Translations under genes and position numbers: made by a program
Assembly: GCA_030695565.1 (NCBI GenBank)
Contig: JAUYRZ010000048.1
Location: 1-64,000, forward strand
Direction: 5' to 3'
Length of the DNA: 64,000 bases
Source: Archangium sp.
GTDB taxonomy: Bacteria > Myxococcota > Myxococcia > Myxococcales > Myxococcaceae
Part shown: positions 52,760-61,409 of the stretch, in pieces
How the letters are laid out: every line of letters starts with the position of its first letter
Position numbering within the stretch: the stretch's first letter is position 1
The notes under the pieces: model-generated
Seen by the model: only the letters and a program-made list of their open reading frames with translations
Told to the model about the DNA's origin: nothing
Database searches by the model: none

Positions 52760-53644
52760 ATGAGATCGGCGGCGGTGGCGGTGGGGGTCTTCATCTGGAG
52801 CGGCTGTGCAACGCCGATGACGACCACCAGGACGATCCAGACACGCCGGGTGGCCTTCGTGACTCAGCCCAGCGCGCCCCCCGCACTCGGCGGCACCACC
52901 GGTGTTGGTTTGCGAATGAGCCTGTTCACGGGCGTGCCGGAAGCGAAGGGCCCGGAAGGCGCCGTCTCCTTCCCCCTGTTCCAGCCGGACCTCAGCGCGA
53001 TGGTCAAACTGGGCGCGCGCTCGTACCTGGGTGGCCGCCTGGCGATGGCCTTTCCGGCGTTCGGAGCGCAGTCGCCTGAGGGAATCATCGCAGCACCGCA
53101 AGACGCCGTGGCCGTGGATCTCGCGGTCGGCGGTGGTCACGACGTGCCCTTCACGTCGATCTTCGGCATGACCGTCTCGGGAGAACTGGGCCTCGCGGGG
53201 GGCACCCTCACTGCGGTCGGCTTCGACCGAACCACCCGGGTGATCGTGCTGCCCTCCGCCCGCGCCGCGCTGGGGCTCACCCTGTCGCCGGGCCCGTTTC
53301 GGTTCTACGCCGGCGGCACCGTCGGAACGTCCGTGATGAACGAGCCCTTCGGCACGCAGACCCAGACCTGCACGATCACCTGCACCCTCAACGAGACCGG
53401 ATCCTTCCGCCTCGCTGGCGTCACCATGGTGGGCGGCGGCGTGCGGTGGCAGGCGAACGCGATGACCTCCGTGACAGTCGAAGGCTGGGTTCCCCTGAGC
53501 GACAACACGCGTTTCCCGTTGATGGTCGCGCTCACTTTGCGGCTGGGCGACTTCGGCACCACCCCTCCGGCACCGATACCGCTGAGTTCGCCCCCACCCC
53601 CGCCCGACGTCACGCCCGAGCCGGAAGAGGCGCCTCAGCTTTGA
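52760..53644 (+). CDS. Hypothetical lipoprotein with beta-rich body
   Basis: The ATG at 52760 gives 294 residues with a lipoprotein signal (MRSAAVAVGVFIWSGC). The body is beta-rich (LGARSYLGGRLAMAFPAF, SGELGLAGGTLTAVGFD, LTLSPGPFRFYAGGTVG) with one Cys pair (CTITCTLN). A Pro-rich C-terminal tail follows. The longer upstream frame lies in the GT39 gene. It may be an outer-membrane lipoprotein tied to the neighbouring glycosyltransferases. The 3' end overlaps the convergent Wzy-like gene by 35 bases. Confidence 0.7.
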   Translation: MRSAAVAVGVFIWSGCATPMTTTRTIQTRRVAFVTQPSAPPALGGTTGVGLRMSLFTGVPEAKGPEGAVSFPLFQPDLSAMVKLGARSYLGGRLAMAFPAFGAQSPEGIIAAPQDAVAVDLAVGGGHDVPFTSIFGMTVSGELGLAGGTLTAVGFDRTTRVIVLPSARAALGLTLSPGPFRFYAGGTVGTSVMNEPFGTQTQTCTITCTLNETGSFRLAGVTMVGGGVRWQANAMTSVTVEGWVPLSDNTRFPLMVALTLRLGDFGTTPPAPIPLSSPPPPPDVTPEPEEAPQL

Positions 53645-54884
53645 CGGGGGCAGCCAGCCCCAACCCGATCGCCAACATCAAGGCCATGCTGACGGGTGCT
53701 TGAAAGAGCGGGTCGTGCGCGAGTGAGAGAATGGCGAAGAGCGCGATCGACCCCTGCGTCAACGCGCCGTAAGGCCGACGCCGCGCGATCGCCGCGAGCC
53801 AGCCCAACAAGGCGATGAAGCCGATGGCGCCAGGAATGCCGATCTCGGCCGCCATCGAGAGGTACTGGTTGTGCGCCTTGCCCGGGTTGTCCTTCACGTG
53901 CTCGGCCATGTTCGGGTCGCTGAACTTCGAGGGGCGGAACTGGCCCGGCCCGATGCCCACGAAGGGATGCTGTCTCACCGCTTCCACGCCCGCGGCCATG
54001 TGCTGCGTGCGCTGACCGCTGCCTTGATCGGTCAGGGCAGAGAGAAACCGATCGCGAAGCGGCGCGATGCTGACGATGGCGAGCACCCCCACCAAACCGA
54101 GCGCGGCGCAGATCATCAACGCGCGCAGCGGTGAAGCAGAGACGAGCGCGACGGTGATGCCGACCGCGATGGTCATGGAGACCGCGCCCATGCGCGCGTA
54201 CGGGAAGACCCAGACGGCGATGAAGCCCATCGCGCCGAGCACCATCGCGGCGATTCGCGCGCGGCCGGTGAGGTGACGTGCGGCGACCACCGCGCCCACC
54301 ACCGCCATGCCGGAGACGTGCCCGAACTTGAGCCGGTGAAAGAGCAGCCCACCGCCCATGAAGCGGCCCGAATCGGCGATCGGCTCGTACACCCGCGCGA
54401 AAGGAATCCGCATCCAGTCGAGCGAGGCGAAGGTGCTCATCGGCGGCCAGATGCCGAAGTGCTGCAGCCCCGCCACGATGCTGGAGAGCCCGAGCGTGCC
54501 CAGCGTGACGAGCGTGAGAACGGTCCACCGGCGTGGGGTCAGCTGCGTGCCGGTCGCGGCGATCAGCGGAATGGTGGCCCAGTCGAGCGTGCGCGCGAGC
54601 CCCGTTCCATCGGGGTACTGACCGACGATGGTCGGCGCGAGCAGCGACCACGCGATGAAGGCGAGCAACGGGCGCCACGGCCGTGCAGTGGCCTCGAGCG
54701 TGCCTGCCCTCAGCTCGGCGAGCAGTGAGGGAATGAAGAGCAGCACCAGCAGCGCAAAGGCGGCAGTGCTCGCCAGCTCGTGCGTTTGAACACCCACCGC
54801 CCAGAAGACGAGCGCTCCGAATCGCCAGGTCGACAGACGCCCGTTCGTCCCGGGCGAAGTCGAGGGACCACCGCTCGTTCGCAT
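53610..54884 (-). CDS. O-antigen ligase-like (Wzy_C) membrane protein
   Basis: The ATG at 54884 gives 424 residues with about ten membrane spans. The Wzy_C signature region is RQHPFVGIGPGQFRPSKF and KAHNQYLSMAAEIGIPGAIG, with the large periplasmic loop between (GSGQRTQHMAAGVEAV). Such proteins link or polymerise surface polysaccharides. The longer frame to 55244 overlaps the adenosine deaminase gene. It lies downstream of adenosine deaminase on the same strand with 41 bases between. Confidence 0.82.
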   Translation of the reverse strand: MRTSGGPSTSPGTNGRLSTWRFGALVFWAVGVQTHELASTAAFALLVLLFIPSLLAELRAGTLEATARPWRPLLAFIAWSLLAPTIVGQYPDGTGLARTLDWATIPLIAATGTQLTPRRWTVLTLVTLGTLGLSSIVAGLQHFGIWPPMSTFASLDWMRIPFARVYEPIADSGRFMGGGLLFHRLKFGHVSGMAVVGAVVAARHLTGRARIAAMVLGAMGFIAVWVFPYARMGAVSMTIAVGITVALVSASPLRALMICAALGLVGVLAIVSIAPLRDRFLSALTDQGSGQRTQHMAAGVEAVRQHPFVGIGPGQFRPSKFSDPNMAEHVKDNPGKAHNQYLSMAAEIGIPGAIGFIALLGWLAAIARRRPYGALTQGSIALFAILSLAHDPLFQAPVSMALMLAIGLGLAAPVKAEAPLPARA

Positions 54885-54925
54885 CGGAGGTGCCCCCTCG
54901 ACTCCGCTCGGGGAGACCGGGGGCG

Positions 54926-56080
54926 TCACTTCGCGAGGCTCTTCTTTTCGAACGCTCTGAGCGTGGAGTCGATCTCGGTGTTCACCGCCCTGAGCAGATC
55001 CTGCTTCTCGCGGAACGGCAGGAACGCGCTCTTGAACCCGGAGACCATGATGGTGGTGAGATCCTCCAACGAGAGCCCCAGCTGCTGGTGCGCGATCAGG
55101 TACTCGCGAGAGACCGTGGTGTCCGTGATCAACCGGTTGTCGGTGTTGATGGTCACGCGCAGGCCGTAGTCGAAATAGAACTTCAGCGGATGGGTCTTCA
55201 TGTCGTCGACCGCGCGCGTCTGAACGTTCGATGACGGGCAACACTCGAGTGGGATGCGGTGATCGTTGACGTAGTTGAGCAGGTCGCCGTCTTCGCGCAG
55301 CCGCACGCCGTGACCGATGCGATGCGCACCGAGATAGTGGAGCGCCTGGCCGATCGATTCTGGGCCGTACGCTTCACCTGCGTGCGCCGTGCAGTTGACG
55401 TTGTTCTTGAGGATCAGCTGGAACGCCTGGCGGTGCTCCTTTGCGGGGAAGTTCGCCTCCGCGCCCGCGAGATCGAAGCCGACCACGCCGCGGTTCTTGT
55501 ACGCCACGCACAGCTCGGCCAGGCGCAGGCTGGTCTCCGGGCTCATGTGGCGAATGCCGCAGAGGATCACGCCGTACTTGATGCGCGTCTCGTGCTTCGC
55601 CGCGCGCAGCCCTTCGAGCACCGAGTCGATGATGTGCGTCAGCTTGAGCCCACGCGCCTGGTGCAGCACCGGCGCGTACCGCACCTCGAGGTACCTCACG
55701 CCCTCCGCCGAAGCGTCGACACCGAGCTCGTAGGCCGCGCGGTAGAGCGCCTCTTCGGTCTGCAGCACGCTGCAGGTCACGTCGAAGGCGACGAGGTAGT
55801 CCTCGAGGTCCTTGCAGATCTCACCTTTGTGGATCGCTTTGCCCAGGCCTTCTTCGGTGTCGGCGGGCAGCTTCACGCCCTGCTTCTGGGCGAGCTCGAG
55901 GATCGTCTTGAGCCGCATGCTGCCGTCGAGGTGGCAGTGGAGATCGGTCTTGGGGAGCGCGCGCAGCAGCTCCTCGGTCACTTCGATCTTCGGCACGACG
56001 ATCGACGGAGGCGGGGGCGGATGCCAGGCCGTGCTGCTGATGCCGGCGTTGGGAGCATCCTCATCGTGAAAGGAGGGCAT
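54926..56080 (-). CDS. add: Adenosine deaminase
   Basis: The ATG at 56080 gives 384 residues; an ATG at 56098 would add six residues and falls nearer the divergent gene. Metal and catalytic motifs are DLHCHLDGS, TAHAGEAYGPESI and HRIGHGVRL, followed by a TINTDNRLITDTTVSREY stretch holding the late Asp. The last site reads NTDN rather than the NTDDP of animal enzymes, as in some bacterial members. It hydrolyses adenosine to inosine in purine salvage. An N-terminal Pro-rich stretch of about 25 residues precedes the domain. Confidence 0.95.
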   Translation of the reverse strand: MPSFHDEDAPNAGISSTAWHPPPPPSIVVPKIEVTEELLRALPKTDLHCHLDGSMRLKTILELAQKQGVKLPADTEEGLGKAIHKGEICKDLEDYLVAFDVTCSVLQTEEALYRAAYELGVDASAEGVRYLEVRYAPVLHQARGLKLTHIIDSVLEGLRAAKHETRIKYGVILCGIRHMSPETSLRLAELCVAYKNRGVVGFDLAGAEANFPAKEHRQAFQLILKNNVNCTAHAGEAYGPESIGQALHYLGAHRIGHGVRLREDGDLLNYVNDHRIPLECCPSSNVQTRAVDDMKTHPLKFYFDYGLRVTINTDNRLITDTTVSREYLIAHQQLGLSLEDLTTIMVSGFKSAFLPFREKQDLLRAVNTEIDSTLRAFEKKSLAK

Positions 56081-56103
56081 GGCTGATCGTATATGCACTC
56101 TTG

Positions 56104-57018
56104 GTGCGCGCGTACCACTTGGTGATGATCCTGGCCGTCAGCGGCTGCCGCTGTGCAGAGGACCTGGTGTTCCTCGATGGCGGCACGTTCGTGATGGGCA
56201 GCGAGGAGGAGCCGCAGGAGCGGCCGGCGCATCGCGTCGAGGTCAGCGCCTTTTCGATATCCCGCACCGAGGTGACCAACGCCCAGTTCGGGCGCTTCGT
56301 GGCGGCGACGAAGTGGGTCACCACGGCCGAGCGTGCACCTGACTGGGCGGTGCTGCAGAAGCAGCTGCCACCGGGAACGCCGAAACCCGACGACGCGCTG
56401 CTGGTGCCGGGGTCGATGGTGTTCGTCGATCGCGCCTGGTCGTGGACCGCGGGCGCGGATTGGCGGCATCCCGAAGGGCCCGGCAGCTCGATCGCGGGCA
56501 GGGAACAGCATCCCGTGGTGCACGTGAGCTGGGACGACGCGGCCGCCTACGCGAAGTGGGCGGGTGGCCGCTTGCCGACGGAGGCCGAGTGGGAGTTCGC
56601 GGCGCGTTCGGGGACCAGTGGCCACCGCTTTACCTGGGGTGATTCGTGGCCGGAGAAGCCGCTCGCCAACACGTGGGAGGGCGCGTTTCCGGTGAGCAAC
56701 TCAGTGGCTGATGGGTTTGCCGGCACGGCTCCGGTGAAGAGCTATCCGCCGAACGCGGCGGGGTTGTTCGATCTCGCGGGGAACGTCTGGGAGTGGACGG
56801 CAGACCGGTATCGCGAGGACACGTACCTGGCTCGCGCGGACGGGGGCGTCGTCTTGAATCCCGCGGGACCTGAAGACTCCGACGAGTTGCGGCGCGTCAT
56901 TCGCGGTGGATCGTTTCTGTGTGCTCCGAATTACTGCGCCAGCTTTCGCACCAGCGCACGGCGGAGCACGACTCAGGACTCGAGCCTGTCGCACCTGGGC
57001 TTCCGAATTGTGAAGTGA
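56104..57018 (+). CDS. Formylglycine-generating-enzyme-like lipoprotein
   Basis: The GTG at 56104 gives a short lipoprotein-type N-terminus ending LAVSGC (C15); a TTG at 56101 and ATG at 56125 are alternatives. The FGE-sulfatase domain is complete: GGTFVMGSEEEPQERPAHRV, SRTEVTNAQFGRFV, HPVVHVSWDDAAAYAKW, RLPTEAEWEFAAR, GNVWEWTADRY, and IRGGSFLCAPNYC. C273 and C278 match the C-x4-C catalytic pair of true FGE, which most bacterial FGE-like proteins have lost. Such enzymes turn a cysteine of a sulfatase into formylglycine. No sulfatase is in the window, and outside-the-membrane action is inferred. Confidence 0.85.
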   Translation: MRAYHLVMILAVSGCRCAEDLVFLDGGTFVMGSEEEPQERPAHRVEVSAFSISRTEVTNAQFGRFVAATKWVTTAERAPDWAVLQKQLPPGTPKPDDALLVPGSMVFVDRAWSWTAGADWRHPEGPGSSIAGREQHPVVHVSWDDAAAYAKWAGGRLPTEAEWEFAARSGTSGHRFTWGDSWPEKPLANTWEGAFPVSNSVADGFAGTAPVKSYPPNAAGLFDLAGNVWEWTADRYREDTYLARADGGVVLNPAGPEDSDELRRVIRGGSFLCAPNYCASFRTSARRSTTQDSSLSHLGFRIVK

Positions 57019-57019
57019 G

Positions 57020-57043
57020 ACCCTCTCCCGAAGGGAAAGGGAG
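57020..57043. repeat. CTCTCCC/GGGAGAGG palindromic element, copy 8 (short)
   Basis: ACCCTCTCCCGAAGGGAAAG then GGAG fills the 27-base convergent gap between the FGE-like gene and pcrA. It would serve as a bidirectional terminator. Confidence 0.6.
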
Positions 57044-57045
57044 CA

Positions 57046-59511
57046 CTACGCAGGCTGCAGGAACCTGGCGATCACCGTCTTCACGCCGAAGTTGTCGAAC
57101 CTGATCGTCAGCTTCGCGTTCGGCCCCTTGCCCACCACCTCGAGCACCTGCCCTCGCCCAAATTGCGTGTGCGAAACGCGCATGCCCTTCACCTCGGTGT
57201 CCTCGCCACCCTGGTGAAAGTCCGTCGATTGATCGTACGTGCGATCGACCTGCACGCCGTCGTCACCTTCACCCCGCCGCCGAATCATCGGAGGCCGGTG
57301 ACTGGGCCGTTCGATCTCCGGCACCTGGTGAAAGCCGAACAACTCCTGCGGCACCTCCGCCAGGAAACGTGAAGGCGCGTTGAACTTGAGTTCACCAAAC
57401 AGCGCGCGGCACTGAGCCAGCGAGCAGAACAACCGCCTGCGGGCGCGCGTGAAGCCGACGTAACAAAGCCGGCGCTCCTCGCTCATCTCCTCCTCGGTCG
57501 CCTCGGGCTTCGTCGCGCGCCGGTTGGGGAAGACCTCTTCTTCCATGCCGGTGATGAACACCGCGTCGAACTCGAGCCCCTTCGCCGCGTGCATGGTCAT
57601 CAACGAGACGCGCTGCTTGCCGACGCCCGTCTCGCCATCGGCATCGCCCACCAGGCTCAGCTGCTCCAGGAACCCCTGCAGCGGCGGCACCTCCAGCTCC
57701 AACGGCGCATCTTCGGCCAGCGGCGGAGGCGGCGGGGCCACCTCGATGGGCGCAGGCGGCGGCAACGGCAAGGGGGGAGGCGGCGGTGGCCGGTGAAACG
57801 CGGCGAACAGATCGCCCTGCGGCGAAGGCTGAACCTCGGGCTCCGGCTCGGGCGTGCCGGGCATCTCCGGGCCTTCTGGCAGCGGAACCACCGTGGGCAA
57901 CGGCTGACCGGAAGCCGCGAGCCGCTCCTCGCGCTGGCGATCGAACTCGCCGGTCGCGGTGAGGAGTTCCTTCAAGTTCTCCGCGCGGCCCATCGCCTCA
58001 TCGGTGCCTTCGGCCATGTACGTGGCCACGAGCCCCGTCTGCTCGAGCATGTACCGCGCTGCGCTCGTCGCATCGGGCGTGTGCCGCGCGAAGGTCACCA
58101 GCCGCTCCGCCAGCTCGCGGAACGCCTTGAGCCGCTTCACGGCGGCCCCACCCAACGAGTCGATGCGCTCGGGTACTTCGAGCGCCTCGTAGAGACTGAT
58201 GCCCTTCTCCGCGGCGTACTCCCGCATGCGCTCGACCGTGGTGTCGCCGATGCCGCGCGCCGGCACGTTGATCACCCGCTCCAGATCCGCGTCGGATCTC
58301 GGGTTGGCCATCAAGCGCAGGTAGCTCGCGGCGTCCTTCACTTCCGCGCGTTCGTAGAAGCTGCGCCCCGAGACGAGCACGTAGGGCACGCGCATCAAGC
58401 GGAAGGTCTCTTCGAGCACGCGGCTCTGCGCGTTGGCCCGGAAGAAGACCGCCATCTGGTCGTAGTCGGTGACGCCGTCGCGCCGCAGCTCGTGAATCTT
58501 CGCGGCGACCTCCTGCGCTTCGCCGCGTTCATCCCGCGCCACGATGAGGCCCAGCGACTCGCCCTTCGCGCGGGAGCTCCACAGCTTCTTGTCCATGCGC
58601 CGCTTGTTGCGGCTGATCACCGCGTGCGCGGCCTCGAGGATCGTCTGATCAGATCGATAGTTCTGCTCGAGCTTGACCACCTTGCAGCCGGGGTACTCGG
58701 TGGGAAACCCGAGGATGTTGTCCACCTCGGCCCCGCGCCACCGGTAGATGCTCTGATCGTCGTCGCCGACCACCACCAGGTTCGCCGTCGGGCCCGGGGG
58801 CGCCAACGCCTTGAGCAGCGCGTACTGCACCGGGTTGGTGTCCTGAAACTCGTCGACCAGCACGTGCTGAAAACGCCCGCTGTACCGCTTGCGCACCTCT
58901 TCGTTGCTGCGGAACAACTCGACCAGCAGGAGCAGCAGATCGCCGAAGTCGACCGCGTTCGCCGAGCGCAGGTAGTTCTGGTACTTCCGATAGACGCGCT
59001 GCACCGCCTGCTGCTTGGGGTCCTGCCCGGGCTCCATCTGATCGGGCAGCCGGCCCTGGTTCTTCTCGGCGTCGATCTTCGAGAGGATCTCGCGCGGCGT
59101 GACCGAGGCCACGTCGATGCCCGCTTCGCGAATCGCCCGCAGCACCACCTGGAGCTGATCGCCGTCGTCGTAGATGACGAAGTTCCGCTCGAGCCCCACG
59201 TTCTCGGCCTCGCGGCGCAAGATGAGCGCGGAAGCCGAGTGAAAGGTGCTCACCGTCAGGCCCTGCGCCAGCGGCCCCAGGATGTGATCGAGACGCTCGC
59301 GCATCTCGCGCGCCGCCTTGTTGGTGAAGGTCACCGCCAGAATGCGCCAGGCCGGCACCTTGCGATCGCGCACGAGCGACGCGATGCGGCGGGTGATCAC
59401 CCGCGTCTTCCCCGAGCCGGCGCCCGCCAGGACCAGCAACGGACCCTGCTGGTGCAGCACGGCGTCTCGCTGGGGCTCGTTCAGATCTTCGAGGAAGTCG
59501 TCCACGCCCAT
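57046..59511 (-). CDS. pcrA: UvrD/PcrA-type DNA helicase with Pro-rich insertion
   Basis: This 821-residue protein has every superfamily 1 motif: GAGSGKT (about 30-36), VTFTNKAAREMRERL, the DEFQDTN box, GDDDQSIYRWRGA, LEQNYRSDQ, VSLMTMHAAKGLEFD and CYVGFTRARRRL. A PcrA-type Tudor-like C-terminal domain (VSHTQFGRGQVLEV...GVKTVIARFLQPA) is present. About residues 540-605 hold an unusual Pro-rich insert (PPPPPPLPLPPPAPIE), placed before the final helicase motifs. The enzyme unwinds 3' to 5' in excision repair and plasmid or phage replication. The 236 bases upstream hold no visible gene. Confidence 0.95.
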   Translation of the reverse strand: MGVDDFLEDLNEPQRDAVLHQQGPLLVLAGAGSGKTRVITRRIASLVRDRKVPAWRILAVTFTNKAAREMRERLDHILGPLAQGLTVSTFHSASALILRREAENVGLERNFVIYDDGDQLQVVLRAIREAGIDVASVTPREILSKIDAEKNQGRLPDQMEPGQDPKQQAVQRVYRKYQNYLRSANAVDFGDLLLLLVELFRSNEEVRKRYSGRFQHVLVDEFQDTNPVQYALLKALAPPGPTANLVVVGDDDQSIYRWRGAEVDNILGFPTEYPGCKVVKLEQNYRSDQTILEAAHAVISRNKRRMDKKLWSSRAKGESLGLIVARDERGEAQEVAAKIHELRRDGVTDYDQMAVFFRANAQSRVLEETFRLMRVPYVLVSGRSFYERAEVKDAASYLRLMANPRSDADLERVINVPARGIGDTTVERMREYAAEKGISLYEALEVPERIDSLGGAAVKRLKAFRELAERLVTFARHTPDATSAARYMLEQTGLVATYMAEGTDEAMGRAENLKELLTATGEFDRQREERLAASGQPLPTVVPLPEGPEMPGTPEPEPEVQPSPQGDLFAAFHRPPPPPPLPLPPPAPIEVAPPPPPLAEDAPLELEVPPLQGFLEQLSLVGDADGETGVGKQRVSLMTMHAAKGLEFDAVFITGMEEEVFPNRRATKPEATEEEMSEERRLCYVGFTRARRRLFCSLAQCRALFGELKFNAPSRFLAEVPQELFGFHQVPEIERPSHRPPMIRRRGEGDDGVQVDRTYDQSTDFHQGGEDTEVKGMRVSHTQFGRGQVLEVVGKGPNAKLTIRFDNFGVKTVIARFLQPA

Positions 59512-59747
59512 GGAGAACCACGCTGGCGCTGCGGAATCAACCCGGCGATTTCCTCAGAAGGCCCCCCACCACCGTTCGCATCGAGCGCAAACGAGATGCC
59601 ACCTCCGCTTCGTGCGGCAAGGGACCGGGGTGGGCTGTTCCCCAGGAGAGCAGTCGAGAGAGTACCTCTGCGTCGCGCTGCAAGTGCCCCGGTGACGCAA
59701 CCCGATTCCTATTTCAGCCAACCCGCTCGGGGTGAACGGGGGGCTGC

Positions 59748-61358
59748 TCAGCCTTCGGTCGACAGCACGCCCCGGCGCAACAGTTCGGCGAGCGCCGGCT
59801 CGACGTCGGTGACCGGCAGCCCCACGTTGCTGGCCAGGGTGTCGAGGCTGTCGGGCGACGCGCGCACCGCGTCGAGCACCTTGAGCTCGCTCACCGTCGC
59901 CACCCGCGAGAAGAGACTCGCGAGCTCTTCGTTCAGGTACAACTTGCCGGGATCGATGGCCGCCTCGTGCAGCCGGCGCGCTTCCTCTTTGCGCATGCCG
60001 TCGACGCACTCGTCGATCATCTCGTACAACCAGCGGGCGCCTTTGGGCGGCTCGCACTTCTCGAAGACGAACCGGCCTTCGCCGCGGCTGGTGATGATCG
60101 CCTCGAGCGCCGTACGGCCCTGCACCCGCAGGCTGCCCGTCTGGGCGGCCGCATCCACGATGTGCCCCTGTGACACCCGCAGCTCGTAGCGGCCCATCGC
60201 GTCTTCGAGCTCGAGCCGGCCGATGCAGTCGAGCTCGGCCAGCGTCCGCAAGAACCAGAGCGGGCCCACCGAACGCAGCTCGACCTTCACCTCACCGCGC
60301 GCCTCCAGCGCATTCCAGACGCGGGCACGGGGAGCGGCCAGCAGCGACAAGGTGTCGAGCAGCTCCTTCGAGCGGCCTGACTTCTTCAAGTACGCCCGGG
60401 CGCCCGCGCGCGCGGCCTTGAGCGTGTCGACCGTGCCGTCGTGCGCCGAGAGCACCATCACCGCGATCTCCCGCGAGCTCACGTCACTGCGCAGCGCGCG
60501 AAGCAGCCCCCAGCCGTCGAGCCGCGGCAAGTCGAGATCGGCCACCACGATGTCCCACGGCTTGTGGGTGGCGAGCTGCAGCCCGGCCTGGCCATCGGCT
60601 GCGACCTCCACCACGTAGCCCGAAGGCGCGAGCTGCCTCGTCACCATCTTGCGCAGCGACGGGTCGTCTTCCACCAGCAACACCCGCGCCTTGTAGCCAG
60701 CGGGCACCGTGGCTTTGACCACCGGCGCAGTCGCAGGCTTCTCGTCCCAGAGCACCGGGCCGTCATCGAGCTCGAGCAGTTGGTCGAGCGCACGTTCACC
60801 CGACTCGTCACCGAACCGCGCTTCCTGCAGCTCACCTTCCACGAAGCTGGCGCGCCCCTCGAACGGAGTCCCCGGATACGTGGTCACCGTGCCGGTCAGC
60901 CGCGCGCGGCCCGCCCAGGCCAGCATGCGCGCGCGCATGCGCCCGAGCTGCACTTGCGACCGATCACACTCGTCGATGAGCTCACGCGTGCGGCTCGGCA
61001 CGTCGCGGGTGAACGGAAATCGCCAGAGATCGGTCGCGCCCACGCGCAGCCACTTGAGGACGTTGCCGACCGAGAGATCCGTCAGCACGCCGGCGATGGC
61101 CACCTTGAAGGTCTCGCCGCTCGCGCGCAACGAGAGCACCACCTGGCGGCCGCTGCGCTGGGGCAGCAGCTCCTCCACCACCACCAGATCCGGCCGCCAC
61201 GAGCGCACCAGCTCCACGATGTTGAGCGCGTCGTCGGTGTCGCGCACCTCGAACCCTTCGGCTCTGAGCTGCTCCGCGAGCGCGTGGCGCATGGCGCCTG
61301 CGGCAAGCACCAGCACGCGCCGGCGAAGATCTTCGGTGGCTCCATCACTCACATCCAT
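59748..61358 (-). CDS. Double-receiver response regulator with PATAN (DUF4388)-type regions
   Basis: From the ATG at 61358 (a GTG at 61370 is possible) the protein has 536 residues. The first receiver (about 14-125) has lost its acidic pair (LAAGAM), phospho-acceptor (VVVEELLP, E62-E63) and Lys (RFPFT), so it cannot be phosphorylated in the usual way. A PATAN-like stretch follows (GTVTTYPGTPFEG). The second receiver (about 225-340) is canonical: EDD, D274 (VVADLDLP), LSA and LKK. A further PATAN-type region (GRLELEDAMGRYELRVSQGH) and a helical tail complete it. Such proteins tune motility or signalling through protein contacts. Confidence 0.85.
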   Translation of the reverse strand: MDVSDGATEDLRRRVLVLAAGAMRHALAEQLRAEGFEVRDTDDALNIVELVRSWRPDLVVVEELLPQRSGRQVVLSLRASGETFKVAIAGVLTDLSVGNVLKWLRVGATDLWRFPFTRDVPSRTRELIDECDRSQVQLGRMRARMLAWAGRARLTGTVTTYPGTPFEGRASFVEGELQEARFGDESGERALDQLLELDDGPVLWDEKPATAPVVKATVPAGYKARVLLVEDDPSLRKMVTRQLAPSGYVVEVAADGQAGLQLATHKPWDIVVADLDLPRLDGWGLLRALRSDVSSREIAVMVLSAHDGTVDTLKAARAGARAYLKKSGRSKELLDTLSLLAAPRARVWNALEARGEVKVELRSVGPLWFLRTLAELDCIGRLELEDAMGRYELRVSQGHIVDAAAQTGSLRVQGRTALEAIITSRGEGRFVFEKCEPPKGARWLYEMIDECVDGMRKEEARRLHEAAIDPGKLYLNEELASLFSRVATVSELKVLDAVRASPDSLDTLASNVGLPVTDVEPALAELLRRGVLSTEG

Positions 61359-61409
61359 CGCACCCGGCACAGTGTCGAGACTTCGCCCTTCAGTCGAGCG
61401 AGATCGTCG

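Noticed and set aside
59512-59747. Gene or RNA in the 236 bases before pcrA
   Set aside because: No frame with a plausible start or motif, and no clear strong stem, was seen; treated as promoter space.
57589-60189. 866-codon open frame on the plus strand opposite pcrA and the double-receiver gene
   Set aside because: It mirrors two strongly conserved minus-strand genes and shows the Arg/Ala-rich composition of antisense frames in GC-rich DNA.
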